Below are positions 10,665 to 22,306 of a stretch of DNA of 64,000 nucleotides, one piece after another (the stretch's first letter is position 1; each line of letters starts with the position of its first letter). Location of the stretch: positions 744,001 to 808,000 of the forward strand of contig JAOWBW010000305.1 in the NCBI GenBank assembly GCA_026119855.1. The letters run 5' to 3'. The position numbers and the translations under genes were made by a program. This DNA comes from Campanula takesimana. Lineage: Eukaryota > Streptophyta > Magnoliopsida > Asterales > Campanulaceae. The notes under the pieces were generated by a model. The model had not been told where the DNA came from and searched no databases. It saw nothing but the letters and a program-made list of their open reading frames with translations.

Positions 10665-13600
10665 TTAACCATAATAATCAATCATACCTAGTTCACTTCT
10701 GAGGAATTCAAATCTTTTCTGATCTAAGGGTTTTGTCAGTATGTCTGCTCTTTGGTAGTCGGTATGAACTTTGAGCAGCACCACGTTTCCCTTTTCAACA
10801 TGTTCCTTCAGAAAGTGATACTTGATGTCTATGTGCTTGGTTTTGGAATGCATGACCGGGTTGTTGGAAACTGAGATGGCTGATTGATTGTCACAATAGA
10901 TGGGACAAACTTGAGATGGATCTTCATAGTCAACAAGCTGCTGCTTCATCCAAAGGATCTGTGAACAGCAACTGCCGGCAGCTATGTACTCAGCTTCAGT
11001 AGTAGAAGTGGAAATTGATGCTTGCTTCTTACAGGACCAAGACACCAATCTATCACCAAGAAATTGGCAAGTTCCACTAGTACTTTTTCTGGTTACCCTA
11101 CAAGCTACAAAGTCTTCATCTGAATAACCTATTAGATTAAAAGATGAATCTCTAGCATACCATAATCCAAGGTTAGCAGTGCCACACAAATATTTAATGA
11201 TACGTTTAACAGCTTGCAGATGAGATTCCCTAGGGTCAGCTTGAAACCTGGCATAAACACAAACAACAAACATAATATCTGGTCTACTGGCAGTAAGATA
11301 GAGGAGTGAGCCGATCATACCTCGGTAGAGTGTCATATCTACCCTCTTACCAGACTCATCCTTATCTAAATTAGTGTTAGTGCCCATAGGTGTGCTTTGA
11401 GAGTGAGCATTGTCAAAGCCAAACTTCTTGATTAATTCTTTTGCGTACTTGGCTTGACTGATGAATATTCCCTCATTGGATTGCTTGACTTGAAGTCCAA
11501 GGAAATATGTTAGTTCACCCATCATGCTCATCTCGAACTTGCTCTGCATTAGCTTCTCAAATCTCTTACAAAGTGATTCATTAGTAGAACCAAAAATAAT
11601 ATCATCGACATATATTTGAACAAACAATGAATGACCCTTGTGCTTGGCAACAAATAAAGTAGTATCGATTTTACCTCGAGTGAAACCTAAGCCATCACTA
11701 AGTAAGAACTTAGAAAGGGTTTCATACCATGCCCTTGGAGCTTGCTTTAGGCCGTAGAGAGCTTTCTTCAATCGGTAGACATGATTAGGCTTCTTGGAGT
11801 GTTCAAAACCTGGTGGTTGTTCAACATACACAAGTTCTTGAAGTTCTCTATTCAGGAAGGCACTTTTCACATCCATTTGATACAGTTTGAATTCTTTGAA
11901 GGCAGCATAGGCTAAGAAAAGTCTTATAGCTTCCAATCTTGCAACAGGAGCGAATGTCTCATCGTAGTCAATTCCTTCTTCTTGTCGGTAGCCTTTAGCA
12001 ACTAACCTTGCTTTGTTTCTAATGATATTCCCAGCTTCATCCAATTTGTTTCTGTAGACCCATTTTGTACCAATCACTTGTTGAGATGATGGTCTTGGCA
12101 CTAGTTCCCACACATTGCATCTTTCAAACTGGTTCAGTTCCTCTTGCATGGCTTCAACCCAACCAGGATCGGCAAGAGCTTCTTCAGTCTTCTTTGGTTC
12201 TATGTTGGAAACCAAAGCAGATGAGAAGAGACTTTCAGCAAATGCTCTACTAAGGTTCCTTGTCGATCTTGGTCCAAAGACATCACCAATCACATTTTCT
12301 AATGGATGATCACGAACTGGTCTAACTTCTCTCGGCACATCTTGTCTGACTGACTCTTGTTGAAGTGATTCTAGAGGAGGATCAAGGTCAGCAGATGACT
12401 GAGAGGAAGAGTTAGAGTTTTGGGTGAGAGGTGGATTAGATTGAGAGCTTGTTGGGAAGGGTCTTATAACAGAAATTGGTTGAGGGCTAGATCTGTCTTC
12501 AAGATGATCAGCTGAATTTGCATCGGCAAATGGATTATGAAAGTTATCGGTAAGATCATGTTCTGTCGATGATGGGAAATAATGAGTATCTGCTGGTTCT
12601 TCTACTGAAATGACTGGATCAGTAGCTGGTACTTGACCTGCAGGGTTAGAATTACTGGATTCACCTGTCTCATGAGCACTAGAAGCATTAGTACTATTTA
12701 GAGCCTTGTCAGACTCTAACAAATCAAATTCATCAAAGGTTACATGAACAGATTCAACAATTTTCAAAAGTTTCTTATTAAAAACTCGAAAGGCCTTACT
12801 GTGTTTAGCGTATCCAACAAAGATTCCTTCATCAACTTTCTCATCAAATTTTCCTCTGTGCTCTTTACCGTTGTAAAGCACGTAACATTTGCAGCCGAAT
12901 ATTTTAAAGAATCCAATGTTGGGAGTTCTGCCTCTCCAGAGTTCATAAGGAGTCTTGTTATGGAATTTGTTGATGAGAGATCTGTTCTGAGTGAAGCAGG
13001 CGGTATTGATGGCTTTAGCCCAAAAATATTTTGGCAGCCTGGCTTCAGCAATCATAGTCTTACCATCTTCAATGAAAGTTCTGTTCTTTCTCTCAACGAC
13101 ATCATTTTGTTGTGGTGTACCGACAGCTGAAAAGTTGTGGTCTATGCCATGATCATCACAGTACTGAGCAATACCATTGTTCTTGAATTCAGTGCCGTTG
13201 TTTGATCTCATGATGATGATATCGCTTTCTTTATGTGTTTATAGTAGTCTGAATAACTTGGTAGCAACGGCATATGTGTCATCTTTGTGACTGAAAGTTT
13301 CCACCCAAGTATATCTAGAGAAATCATCTACTACAACCAAGGTATATCTACTTCCCCCAATACTTACTGTAGTTTTGGGGCCAAATAGATTCATATGTAG
13401 CATTTGGAGGCACTTAGATGTTGACATGCAGGGCTTGCTTCGAAAGGATGATTTATGTTGTTTTCCAAGCTGGCAGGCCTTGCATTTCTTTTCTTGATCA
13501 GCAGACACTTGAGGTAAACCGGTAACCAGATTTGAACCGGCAAGCTTGGATAGATATTTGAAGTTCAAGTGACTGAGTCTCTTGTGCCATAGCCATGAGT

Positions 13601-14096
13601 TCTCACTGATGTTCTTAGCTACAAAACAAACATTAGCAACACCAGTAATAGCACTTAAGTCTACTGCATAAATGTTACCTTTTCTTTTGGCAGTGAGAAG
13701 AGTTTCATTGGAAGCAATGTCTTTCACATAGCAACTGGAAGTAGTAAATACACATTGCATCCCTTTATCACATAATTTTGAAATAGATAGAAGGTTGTGT
13801 TTCAAGCCATCTACTAGAGAGACCTTCTGTACAGTAACTGCACCTCTCTTGATAGTACCAATACCGATGATTTTTCCTTTGGCATTATCACCGAAAACCA
13901 CTGGGGGACCTGATGCTTCTGATATATCGGGAAGTAGATCTGCAAATCCTGTCATGTGTCTTGAACAACCACTATCAAGAATCCACAAATCCTTGCTTGC
14001 ACCAGTTGAGGCCATGAAGCATTCCTGAGATAAAACGGTATGCTTATGGTCCCCCTTATTCTTGGGTCCGAGGGTTAGTTCCTCTTTGGCAACCAC
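10665..14096 (-). pseudogene. Sirevirus pol: protease, integrase, RT, RNase H
   Basis: Protease carries WILDSGCSRHMTG (catalytic DSG). The integrase finger follows (WLWHKRLSHLN ... CKACQLGK). The core is damaged. The first catalytic Asp is Asn (HMNLFGP) and the second is Asn (MRSNNGTEF); only the Glu in VVERKNRT remains. A TAA stop at 13239-13241 separates the two long frames (14096-13239 and 13211-10665), which are in the same frame. RT has [32 protein letters not shown] and an intact YVDD. RNase H keeps the Asp in GYSDEDF, the Glu in STTEAEYIA and YCDNQSA. It overlaps the gag frame end by 22 bp in a different frame. The integrase cannot be active. Confidence 0.92.
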
Positions 14097-16336
14097 ATCT
14101 GGCCACCACTAGAGGATCTAACCTCAGTGTGTTCAGATAGGTGCTTCAAGAGGCATTCATGAGCCTTATGACCATAATCAGAACAATTAGAACATCTCAC
14201 TTGACTGATAGGCTGTAGAGTAGGTAGAACGTCATTCTGTTTAGTCAGTGCATCGGCAGAACTAGGGAATTTAGCAGGCACAAACTTAGTAGGTTTAAAG
14301 TTGCTAGTGTTGCCTTTCTTTCCATTCTGTTTACCTTTGGCAGTTACCTTTTTAGGTACTTGTCCATCGGAAGCAGATGTGGTTAGACCGGCAGTACTAG
14401 CTTTGCTGATGTATTCACCAAGAATACCATTATCGGCAGACTCAGTATCAGCAACCTTAACATATCTTTGTTTGTGCTGATCATTCCTTTTGTTCTGGTT
14501 CTTAGGATACTTCATTGCCACAGCACTGTATATTGGCTTAGCATCCTTATGCACTGAGTTAACAGGACTACATTCAACTTTCTCATCCTTTTTCTCGGTC
14601 GCACAAGTTTCAGTAGAGCTGCTGCTGCTGGAATCAAATCCTAACCCAAATTGGTCCTTATATGACATTTGGGTCTGTAGGATTGTTTCAACAGCAACTC
14701 TAGATTTTGTGTAAGAATCAACAATCCTTGAGAGATGATTGTTTTTTTTCACAAGATCTTCGATCTGAGCTATCAATACTGCTACTTGGCTTTTGAGATC
14801 CAGGTTTTCTTTCTTTAGAATAACAGACTCAAGCTCATGTCCTTTGAGATCCTTAAGTTCAGACACAAGCAAGTCATTTTCTGCAGAAATTCTATTGAAA
14901 TCAGCAGCCATCACTTTATGAACGCTACTCAGCTTCTCATGATCAATAAAAAGTTCATCCATTGTCTCTACCATTTCAGCTTTGGATATTTTAGAAAAGG
15001 GATCAGCTAAAATTTTGGTGGCAGAGGGAATGGGTTTGGGAGAGAAGTGAGGTAGAGAAGAGATGGGTTTAGATAAGCTTTTGGCAATGCTAGGATGCTC
15101 AGTGAATGAGAATTTTCTGGTCATTGGTAAGGGTTTAGGTTTGATGGCAGTTAATTGAATAGAGTTACACTGACCATAGAGAGAGGTTCCCACTTGGTGA
15201 ACTCTGTATCCATTTGGGTTCTCTGCTTTGACACTAATCTATTTGAAGTGTGGTTGAGGTCTTCCAGTAGCTTCTTCTCTGACTGGAGATCTTGGAGGAG
15301 ATGGATCTCGGTAGACTGGAGTCGGTAATGTGGATGTATCGGCATCTTTGATGTCTAGGACGACAAAACTTACATCGGCATCTTCATATTCATCGGCATC
15401 TTCGTCTGAGTCAGTTTCACACCAAACCGGCAAGGCGTTTTCTGTGCTTTCATCGGCAACAAAGCTTCGAGACTTGGGATGTCTCTTATTGAATGACTTC
15501 CTCACATACTCATATTTTGGTTGAGGACATTTAGAAGCAAAGTGACCAGGCTTTCTGCTGTTGAAGCAAACAAGATCACCTTTGTTGTTCTTTCCGTCGG
15601 TAGCACTTGTTTAGGGTTTGTTGTAATTTGCTGGTTTTTGAAATGTTGGTGTGAATGATTTTGGTTGCTTGTAGCTTCCTTTTTGTAGCTTCCTTTCTGA
15701 AATGTTGGTATGATACTCATTTCCCAAAGAACTTAGAAAACGAATATTCAGGTCTTTCATAGTATAAACCTTTCCTAAAGAAGCACATAAATTACTTACC
15801 TCGCAGAATCTGTCGTAGACACTCCTTAGTGATTCACCATCTTGTTTCTTGAAGGATTCAAACTCAGCAATACAATCGTAGAGTCTGTTGTCCTTTACCT
15901 GCTCATCACCTTCAAAGTATGCAAGGAGCTTGTTCCAGCATTCTTGAGCCGTGGAGCACAAGTCAATGAGTTTATATTGCTTGTCGTCCAAACCACAAGA
16001 AATAATGTGGCATGCTTTTCCATCTAGGGCAGCTGAAAGTTTGTCGTCCTCAGTCCATTCCTCTCTTGGTTTCTCGACCAAAGTTTCTTCAATCTGAACA
16101 TGGGTTTCTTGTTCAGTGTCACGATCAGCATGTTGTGTCAGCGGAGTGGAGGGAATAGGTCTATAGGTGGTTGAGACTTTTAAAGGAATGATTGGACCAC
16201 CTTCTATGACCTTCAATAACCGATCATCGATTGAGTTCATATACTTTATCATACGAGATTTCCAGACACCAAACTCGTTGACATTTAACAACGGTATGGT
16301 AGTGATGTTAAATGACTGCATGATTTTTCCTTCCAT
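14075..16336 (-). pseudogene. Sirevirus gag
   Basis: Starts at ATG 16336 (MEGKIMQSF), 52 bp downstream of the PBS. The capsid-like N-terminal part (EFGVWKSRMIKYM ... AQECWNKLLAYFEG) matches copia gag of the UBN2 type. One frame runs to 14075 but has in-frame stops near 15611 (TAA) and 15239 (TAG). Two CCHC knuckles are visible: CFNSRKPGHFASKC, where the second Cys is now Ser, and the intact CSNCSDYGHKAHEC near 14190. Between them is an acidic stretch (ETDSDEDADEYEDAD) and a Leu/Lys-rich coiled-coil candidate (14950-14730). It would make the virus-like particle shell and bind the element RNA. Confidence 0.85.
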
Positions 16337-16387
16337 GGTATCGGCAATACAAGCTGCAAAGCTTGGAAATTTCTTTCAAAATTCTAA

Positions 16388-16399
16388 GCTCTGATACCA
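16388..16399 (-). promoter_or_regulatory. Sirevirus primer binding site (initiator Met tRNA)
   Basis: On the minus strand TGGTATCAGAGC follows the 5' LTR after two bases and is complementary to the 3' end of plant initiator methionine tRNA. Confidence 0.93.
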
Positions 16400-16401
16400 A
16401 T

Positions 16402-17770
16402 TGTTAGGCCCAATTGGTAGGAAAATAGGCTAGAGGGGGGGGGGGGTGAATAGCCTTTTTAAAACTTTTACAAAGAAACACTTTTAAATGCAAAGTCACT
16501 TATCAGTTTGCAAACTATTATCAGTAAGCGCAGCGGAGAAGATATGACTAATTTTTAACTCACACTAAAATCGGTAAGAAATAGTTTTTAGAGCTTAGTT
16601 TAAACACAAAGTTGTTTCCAAAAGTTCAATGCAGTTTCAAGAGATTGGTCAATGGAAATTACAATGAATCAGTACGAACATATGCAATCTGCCGGTGATA
16701 GAATTCTAACCGGCAACGATAAAGTAAGCAACAGAGACACAAGGATTTGGAGAGCTTCACAGTGTAAATACTGCTACGTCCTCTACCAAGTTTGCTCAGA
16801 ACTTGGATTTGGGTTAAGAGTACTATTAGATATCTCTAGTCTATTACAAGCACGGCTTTGCCGGTATACAAAGAATAAGTTCTAGAAATTTCTTATGGAT
16901 CGTAAAACAAATCTGACCAAGTGTTTTTGAGCGGCAAGTTCAAAAGAACTTATCTCACTCAGGTGGGTGTGTGAATAACTCAAACAACGTATTCCTTAAA
17001 TGATCTAGTTAAGGAATACTAACAATGTTGTTGAGTTGGTGCAGAAGTGTATGTCCTATTAAATGATCTAATGATTATCTAGACACAGAATGTTTGAGTC
17101 TTTAATGAATACTCAAAAACATTCAACTCTCTTCAATGCTCTATTTTCACCAACCTTCTTCAATGCTCTAAGTCCACTATTTATAAGAGGAGTGAATGTC
17201 TTGAGTCTTGTAGAAGAAGGCTTGCAATTTGAATATCCAGTTGGGTAGTTGAGGAGCATTAAATACGGTATCTTTAGCATTAATGGCGAAGATATGGAGT
17301 ACACGCATGCTTGCAAAAGTCTGATGGGTAAAAACCCATTTGTCTCAACCGGTTACCTGCAAAAAGCAAGTAGGGACAAAGTATAGCTAAAACTAGCTAT
17401 GTGTCAGACGGCGCAGTAATCATGACAGAGCAGTTAAACAAATTTCTGATAAGACAGTACGGAAAAGACAGAGACAATCAGTAAGTTAGAACAACAAAAC
17501 CTGACTGTCAGTAAGGTTCAAATTGTCCTTGCTGATTGTTTGAGTCACCGGCAACTTGTGTAGTAAGTTGACCGGCATGTTTAATTCTGGTCTGCTGATT
17601 ATGCTTCCTTCTGCTGGTTTGCCAAGATTGAAAAGTTGGAATACAACTGTGCTGGTCACCAGGAATCCTAAGGGTACCTTACAAGGTTCTATTAAAAGTT
17701 GAGGGATCCTAAGTGATAACTATGATTGGGATTAAGCAATTCTATGTCCTAAACATATATTTGAACAACA
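16402..17770 (-). repeat. Sirevirus 5' LTR
   Basis: 1369 bp with TGTT...AACA ends, pairing with 5012-6376. About 40 differences were counted by eye, near 3%. It is rich in TCGGCA/CCGGCAA words, like the internal region. Confidence 0.95.
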
Positions 17771-17775
17771 CAGAG
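17771..17775. repeat. Target-site duplication of the Sirevirus (right)
   Basis: CAGAG directly after the ...GAACAACA terminus, identical to 5007-5011. Confidence 0.95.
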
Positions 17776-18107
17776 AATTTAACAATCTTTTTATGGCAAT
17801 CTACAGAGGCGTAAAACTTACTCAACCAATCCATACCCAAAATAACATCAAACTCATGCAATGGAAGAATGACCAAATCAGCAGGTAACACATGTCCAGA
17901 AATAAACACATCAAATTCGTGTAACACCTTATCAGTGACCAAATGCTCCCCCATAGGAGTGGACATCTCTAGCACATAAGGCAAATACTCAGAAGGAAAA
18001 TGCAATTGAGAAGCAAAAGACACAGAAACGTAAGAATGCGAGGAGCCAGGGTCTATAAGTGCACGTGCTCTTACACTCGATATAAAAAGTATACCTCCGA
18101 TTACATT
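17771..18107 (-). pseudogene. Element F protease fragment
   Basis: In frame with F gag but separated from it by a TAA at 18108. ALIDPGSSHSYV carries the aspartic protease site in the DPG form seen in many plant gypsy elements. The second conserved block VILGMDWLSKF lies near 17840. The Sirevirus inserted directly after this domain (CAGAG at 17771-17775); the continuation resumes at 5006. An active protease would need to be released from a gag-pol precursor, which the stops prevent. Confidence 0.85.
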
Positions 18108-19190
18108 TTAAGCATCCCCCGCCTGCTGTTGATTCATTGCGAAGACACGACCCTGAACTTTAGGCCTCCCCGATGTATCCCTCTTCTGTCCTTGAGAAGA
18201 CCCAACACCACTTCCCGATGGTTGATTCTTTGGCCTAGTACAATCTTTCTGGAAATGGCCCAGTTGTCCGCAGTTTATACATTTCCCTTGTTTCTTCCAA
18301 CACCTATCCTCAGAGTGCCCTTCTTTCTGACAATAATTGCAAGTCCTCTTATTCTGATTCCCAGGGTTCTGACCTTGATTTCTAGCATTGGGTTGCCACT
18401 GTGATTGTCCTCTAGGTTGAAATTGCATGCTCGAGCCACTTCTATTGTCACTACGTTGAGATTGGGGTCTTGCCTGTCCACCTTGTTTAACTACACCTGC
18501 TGCCTCGGTTTTCCTCTTATGTTCAACAATGTCGTGCTCTACCTGGTAGGCACGGTCCACGGCATCCTGAAAATCTTGAAATTTATGAGCGACCAACTGA
18601 GTTCTGATTACTGTCTTCAATCCCCTCACAAATCTCGTGGTCTTCCTCTCCTCTGTTGCTACTAAATAACCACAATGCCTGGCTAGTTTGGTAAACTTAG
18701 CCACATATTGAGCCACTGTCAACATATTCTGCTCCAGGTTGAGAAATTCGGCTTCCTTCCGGTCCTGGTCCACCTTCGGTATAAAGTGCTCCTTAAACTT
18801 CTTCACAAAATTTTCCCAAGTATAGGGAGCCTGTGTCTCGTCCCATTTAGCCTTCAAAGCCTTCCACCAGTGTTCAGCGGCTCCCACTAGTTTGTATGCC
18901 GCAAATCTAACCTTTTCCTCGTCATTACTTCCCAATACATCAAAAATAGTTTCCATCGCATCAACCCATCGCTTTGCTTTGGTCACATCAGGCTCTCCCT
19001 CATATTCAATGGGCTTCATTTTCAAAAACTGGTCAAGTCCTGCTCTCAGAGCTACTCATTCCTCCCCTTGTCTATGGTCATGCATAGCTTTCATGGCGGC
19101 CTCAAACATACCTTGAAACATCTCTCGGGTCTCACGTCTAATATCTCTATGCCTTACACCCTCGGCCTGCTCATCATCTGATAATACCAT
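18108..19190 (-). pseudogene. Element F gag
   Basis: Best start is the ATG at 19190 (MVLSDDEQ), because the frame and the coiled N-terminal text continue from there to the capsid part. A TGA at 19056-19058 interrupts it, so the longest open piece begins at 19025. The capsid domain has AKRWVDAMETIFDVL, AEHWWKAL and FVKKFKEHFIP. Two adjacent CCHC knuckles follow: CNYCQKEGHSEDRC and CINCGQLGHFQKDC. It ends with TAA at 18108 where a gag-pol continuation would be expected. About 360 codons in all. Confidence 0.85.
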
Positions 19191-19306
19191 CTTGTTTGTA
19201 ATTTAGGTACCTGCATAAGACACTACACGTTACTCACTCCGTACTCAACTACCCTCCTAAGTCATATAGTCAATCTACCCATAACTTAGGTTCTGAGCAA
19301 CCATTA

Positions 19307-19317
19307 CTCTGATACCA
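19307..19317 (-). promoter_or_regulatory. Element F primer binding site (initiator Met tRNA)
   Basis: On the minus strand TGGTATCAGAG follows the 5' LTR after two bases. Confidence 0.88.
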
Positions 19318-20057
19318 ACTGTCACAACCCCGACACATGGACCTACTTGGCCCCACGACTGGGTCGTGAGTGGACGACGAATCTAAAAATCAATTACTTA
19401 GCACAACCTTTAAACAATACTTAATATAGCTAAAAGTATAATAAAATATGATTTATAAACCAACTACTAAGGTTTGAAACTTTAAACAACTTAGAACATA
19501 AGTTTTAGTTACACGCCCCGAACTATACACAATACTAGAAACATGAAAGCCAAGCCTCAAAACTATCCCATTAGTATTACATTTACATAATGTAAACCGT
19601 TCTACTTGCCCCAAAATAACTTCCCAACTGTCGTCCTTTCCGGTGCTCAATGTGTCATATTCCCTGGCTCAGCCATCTAAGGAAAACAAAGGAAAATGAA
19701 CGGGGTGAGAAATAAATCTCAGTAAGCTACCATATGCAACTAGATGACATGTTATAAAACATAACAACATAATAGATATTTAACAATTAGCACATAATGA
19801 CACAGCGGTAATTAAACACGTTACAAAGGATACTGAGCCAAGGTTCTCGTAAGGATATAATCTCTGAAGCTTCAACAAACCGCATCAACATTCGTAGCAG
19901 GGGTTCCAGAACCATCAACAACCAAACGATAACAAGGAGTAAGTGACACAAAGTCACACCCCAAAACAAGTAGCTATAATGCTCACAAAAGGGAGCTAGC
20001 TCATCCCAACCAATGGCCAACTGGAAGGGGAAAACCAGGGTTACCAGTGGAGACGTT

Positions 20058-20062
20058 ATAAT
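20058..20062. repeat. Target-site duplication of the solo LTR (left)
   Basis: ATAAT, matched at 21556-21560; the undisrupted site is readable in the other F LTR near 336-340. Confidence 0.93.
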
Positions 20063-21555
20063 TGTTGGTAGTGGTGCCCTAGGCACGTTTTATAAACATT
20101 GTAATTGTTATCATTTATTTCATATCAATAAAGAGATGTTTTGATTATTATTGTTGTTCATGTTTACTTATAATAATCTCCGTACCTAGTACTTATTAAG
20201 CACTAGTATAAAGGCTAAATGATCATGGGATGATCATGTTAGATTTATGGGTACTTGTTTGGAACAAAGTACTGGACATGACCCGCTGTATGAGATTTAT
20301 GTCATGGTCTATGTCGTACATATATCTCATATTAGTTATGTCATTTGAATCCTTAGACATGAAGTTATTATAGTCTTCCACTTGATGAACATTATGTTTG
20401 ACATATTCAAACGCTACCTTTAACCGGGTAGTTATAAAGGGTATGATTGGCATAATCGGATTCACGTAGGGAAGAGTAATAAGCTAAATGGATTTGTCCC
20501 TCTTCGGAGAGATGTCAAGCTTGGGCCTCTCGTAGGAATGATGTTGATAAAAATGTTCAGCTGGACTCAAATGAATTGATTAGATCAATGTCATTTGGAT
20601 TATCAACATATTCGGAATCGAGAAAGTATTGAACAAAAACAAGTTGACTTGTTGACCATGACTTGTGTTCAATGACATCGTGGACAAATGGATTGTGACA
20701 TGTTCTAAAGGAATGCGAACTTATATCTAGTTATACTATTTGGGTAGGTATGACGGTTTGCTAGAACCTAATCATATCTTATGGTTTCATGTTTGAACCC
20801 ATTGCCAACTTAGTATAATCCTAGAGGGTCACACACAATAGAACGAATCTTAAATAAGGATTATATTGGAATTTTGGAAACTATGGGAAACTGGACAAGT
20901 GTGCGACCGCACAAGGTGAGTTGGGCGGCCACACAGCTTGGGTCAAATAGTACCAGAAACCTTCCAGATAGATGTGCGGCCGCACAGGGTTTTTGGGCGG
21001 CCGCACACCATGTCGGGACTGGTTTCCTAATTTGATTTGGAAAAGAATTTTGGACGGGTTTAGACACAAGTTTCCTATTTGGAATAGGTCTAACTTGTAT
21101 ATAAACAGCCAAATTCGGCCAGAATCAAATCCAATGCTTTTGAGCAAGTCTTCAAAGAGTTTGAGAGAGTTTATTTTGTTCTAAGACATCTTAGATTGAA
21201 GAACAAAATAATACACAAACCAATATTCCATATAGTTCATATCAATTGTGAAAACGTGTTTCACAATTTTGGTCTAGCAACCAAGATCAAGTGTTCTTGA
21301 TATTCGTTCGTGGTATGGATACCGCTAGAGGGTGAAGCTTATCATCTTCAAAGTTCGTGTTCTTACTTGTTCGTGATTAAAGCTTCAATTTCTCCACCAA
21401 GATCAAAGACCAAATTCAAAGTCATCAAGGGTTAGTTTTTCTAGTATTCATGTTACTAGTGTTTGAATTAATCATATGAATGGATCTATGGGCTTTGGGT
21501 TTCATAAAATTTTAAATGCTATTTTTCGCTGCGCATGTTACTACGAAACCCAACA
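20063..21555 (+). mobile_element. Solo Ty1/copia-type LTR
   Basis: 1493 bp with TGTTGG...CCCAACA ends and a 5-bp ATAAT duplication, inserted in the F LTR; the empty site exists at 331-345. There is no internal region, so it arose by recombination between the two LTRs of a full element. Orientation is plus: a TATA box (TATATAAAC) near 21098 and a typical copia end (CGCTGCGCATG...ACCCAACA). Its U3 has a GC-rich palindrome cluster at 20901-21006. No gene. Confidence 0.9.
20901..21006. repeat. GC-rich palindrome pairs in the solo LTR U3
   Basis: Four related dyads: GTGCGACCGCAC (20901), GCGGCCACAC (20925), GTGCGGCCGCAC (20974) and GCGGCCGCAC (20997). They form two pairs with about 24 bp inside a pair and about 73 bp between pairs, ending some 90 bp upstream of the TATA box. 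Confidence 0.8.
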
Positions 21556-21560
21556 ATAAT
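21556..21560. repeat. Target-site duplication of the solo LTR (right)
   Basis: ATAAT directly after the CCCAACA terminus. Confidence 0.93.
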
Positions 21561-22046
21561 GTACTTGGCTCGTGTGCCATTATAATCACCCTCCACTGCC
21601 CGACTCAACCAAGTAAGACCAGCTGGACCCTTTCTAAACTAATGCACACATTGTAAGTTCCAAAATAGGGAACCTTACCAAACACACCATAAAGATGATA
21701 AACTTTGCTCATAATTAGCTCAACAACATTGTACAATAAACATCCATAACCAAAGGATTCTAAAGTAGGAAATTCCACAATTTCATCACAAGAACGAAAC
21801 ACATCAATGACCAAGAGAGTTACGCGTCTATAATTTAATACGGTCTCTCTATATTGTTATCGATCCTTAATATTATGGTGAGTTCAGTTCCAAATCGATT
21901 ATCTATAAGGACCAAGGACATACTATGGAGTAACGGAGAAATTCCAGTTATAACGATGAAGGGAGAACTAATGGGAATTAGGAATTCTATATGGCCAAGA
22001 ACTAAACAAGGATGAAGAGGAAAAGAAGAATTTCCAGAAGAAGTGA

Positions 22047-22306
22047 GGGTGCGCGCGCCTCCTCCAGAAGGGTGCGTGCGCCCCCTTGATTAGAAGGTTT
22101 TGGGCCAGAAGCAGGGGTATGGGTGCGTGCGCTCCTCCCAAAAGGGTGCGAGCACCTCCAAGCATCAGTTGATTTGGCCAATTTGGAATAAGGAGGGTGC
22201 GCACGCCTCCTTAAAAAGGGTGCGTGCGCCTCCTTCCATCAGTTGGTTTGGTCCATTTGGGGCAATGAGGGTGCGCACGCCCTCTAAAAGGGGTGCGCGC
22301 GCTTCC
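22047..22306. repeat. 74-bp tandem array of GC-rich motifs (second LTR copy)
   Basis: Same array as 827-1088 with motif starts near 22047, 22070, 22121, 22144, 22195, 22218, 22269 and 22291. Both LTRs keep the alternating 23/51 spacing. Several CG/TG and CG/CA differences between the copies suggest methylation-driven decay. Confidence 0.83.

Larger units (their letters stand above)
5012..17770 (-). mobile_element. Ty1/copia Sirevirus (SIRE/Maximus type) with a third ORF
   Basis: A complete minus-strand element of 12,759 bp bounded by TGTT...AACA termini and a 5-bp CAGAG duplication. Order in sense direction: 5' LTR (16402-17770), initiator-Met PBS, gag, pol (protease, integrase, RT, RNase H), a 3.2-kb third reading frame, PPT, 3' LTR (5012-6376). 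The copia domain order, RT block [13 protein letters not shown], large size and extra ORF after pol fit Sireviruses. The LTRs differ by roughly 3% by eye. All three coding regions carry stops or frameshifts. It disrupts element F between protease and RT. Confidence 0.95.

Noticed and set aside
16388..16401. A tRNA gene at the Met-tRNA-like sequences (also 19307)
   Set aside because: Only the short primer-binding complement is present, in the expected place next to an LTR; no cloverleaf.
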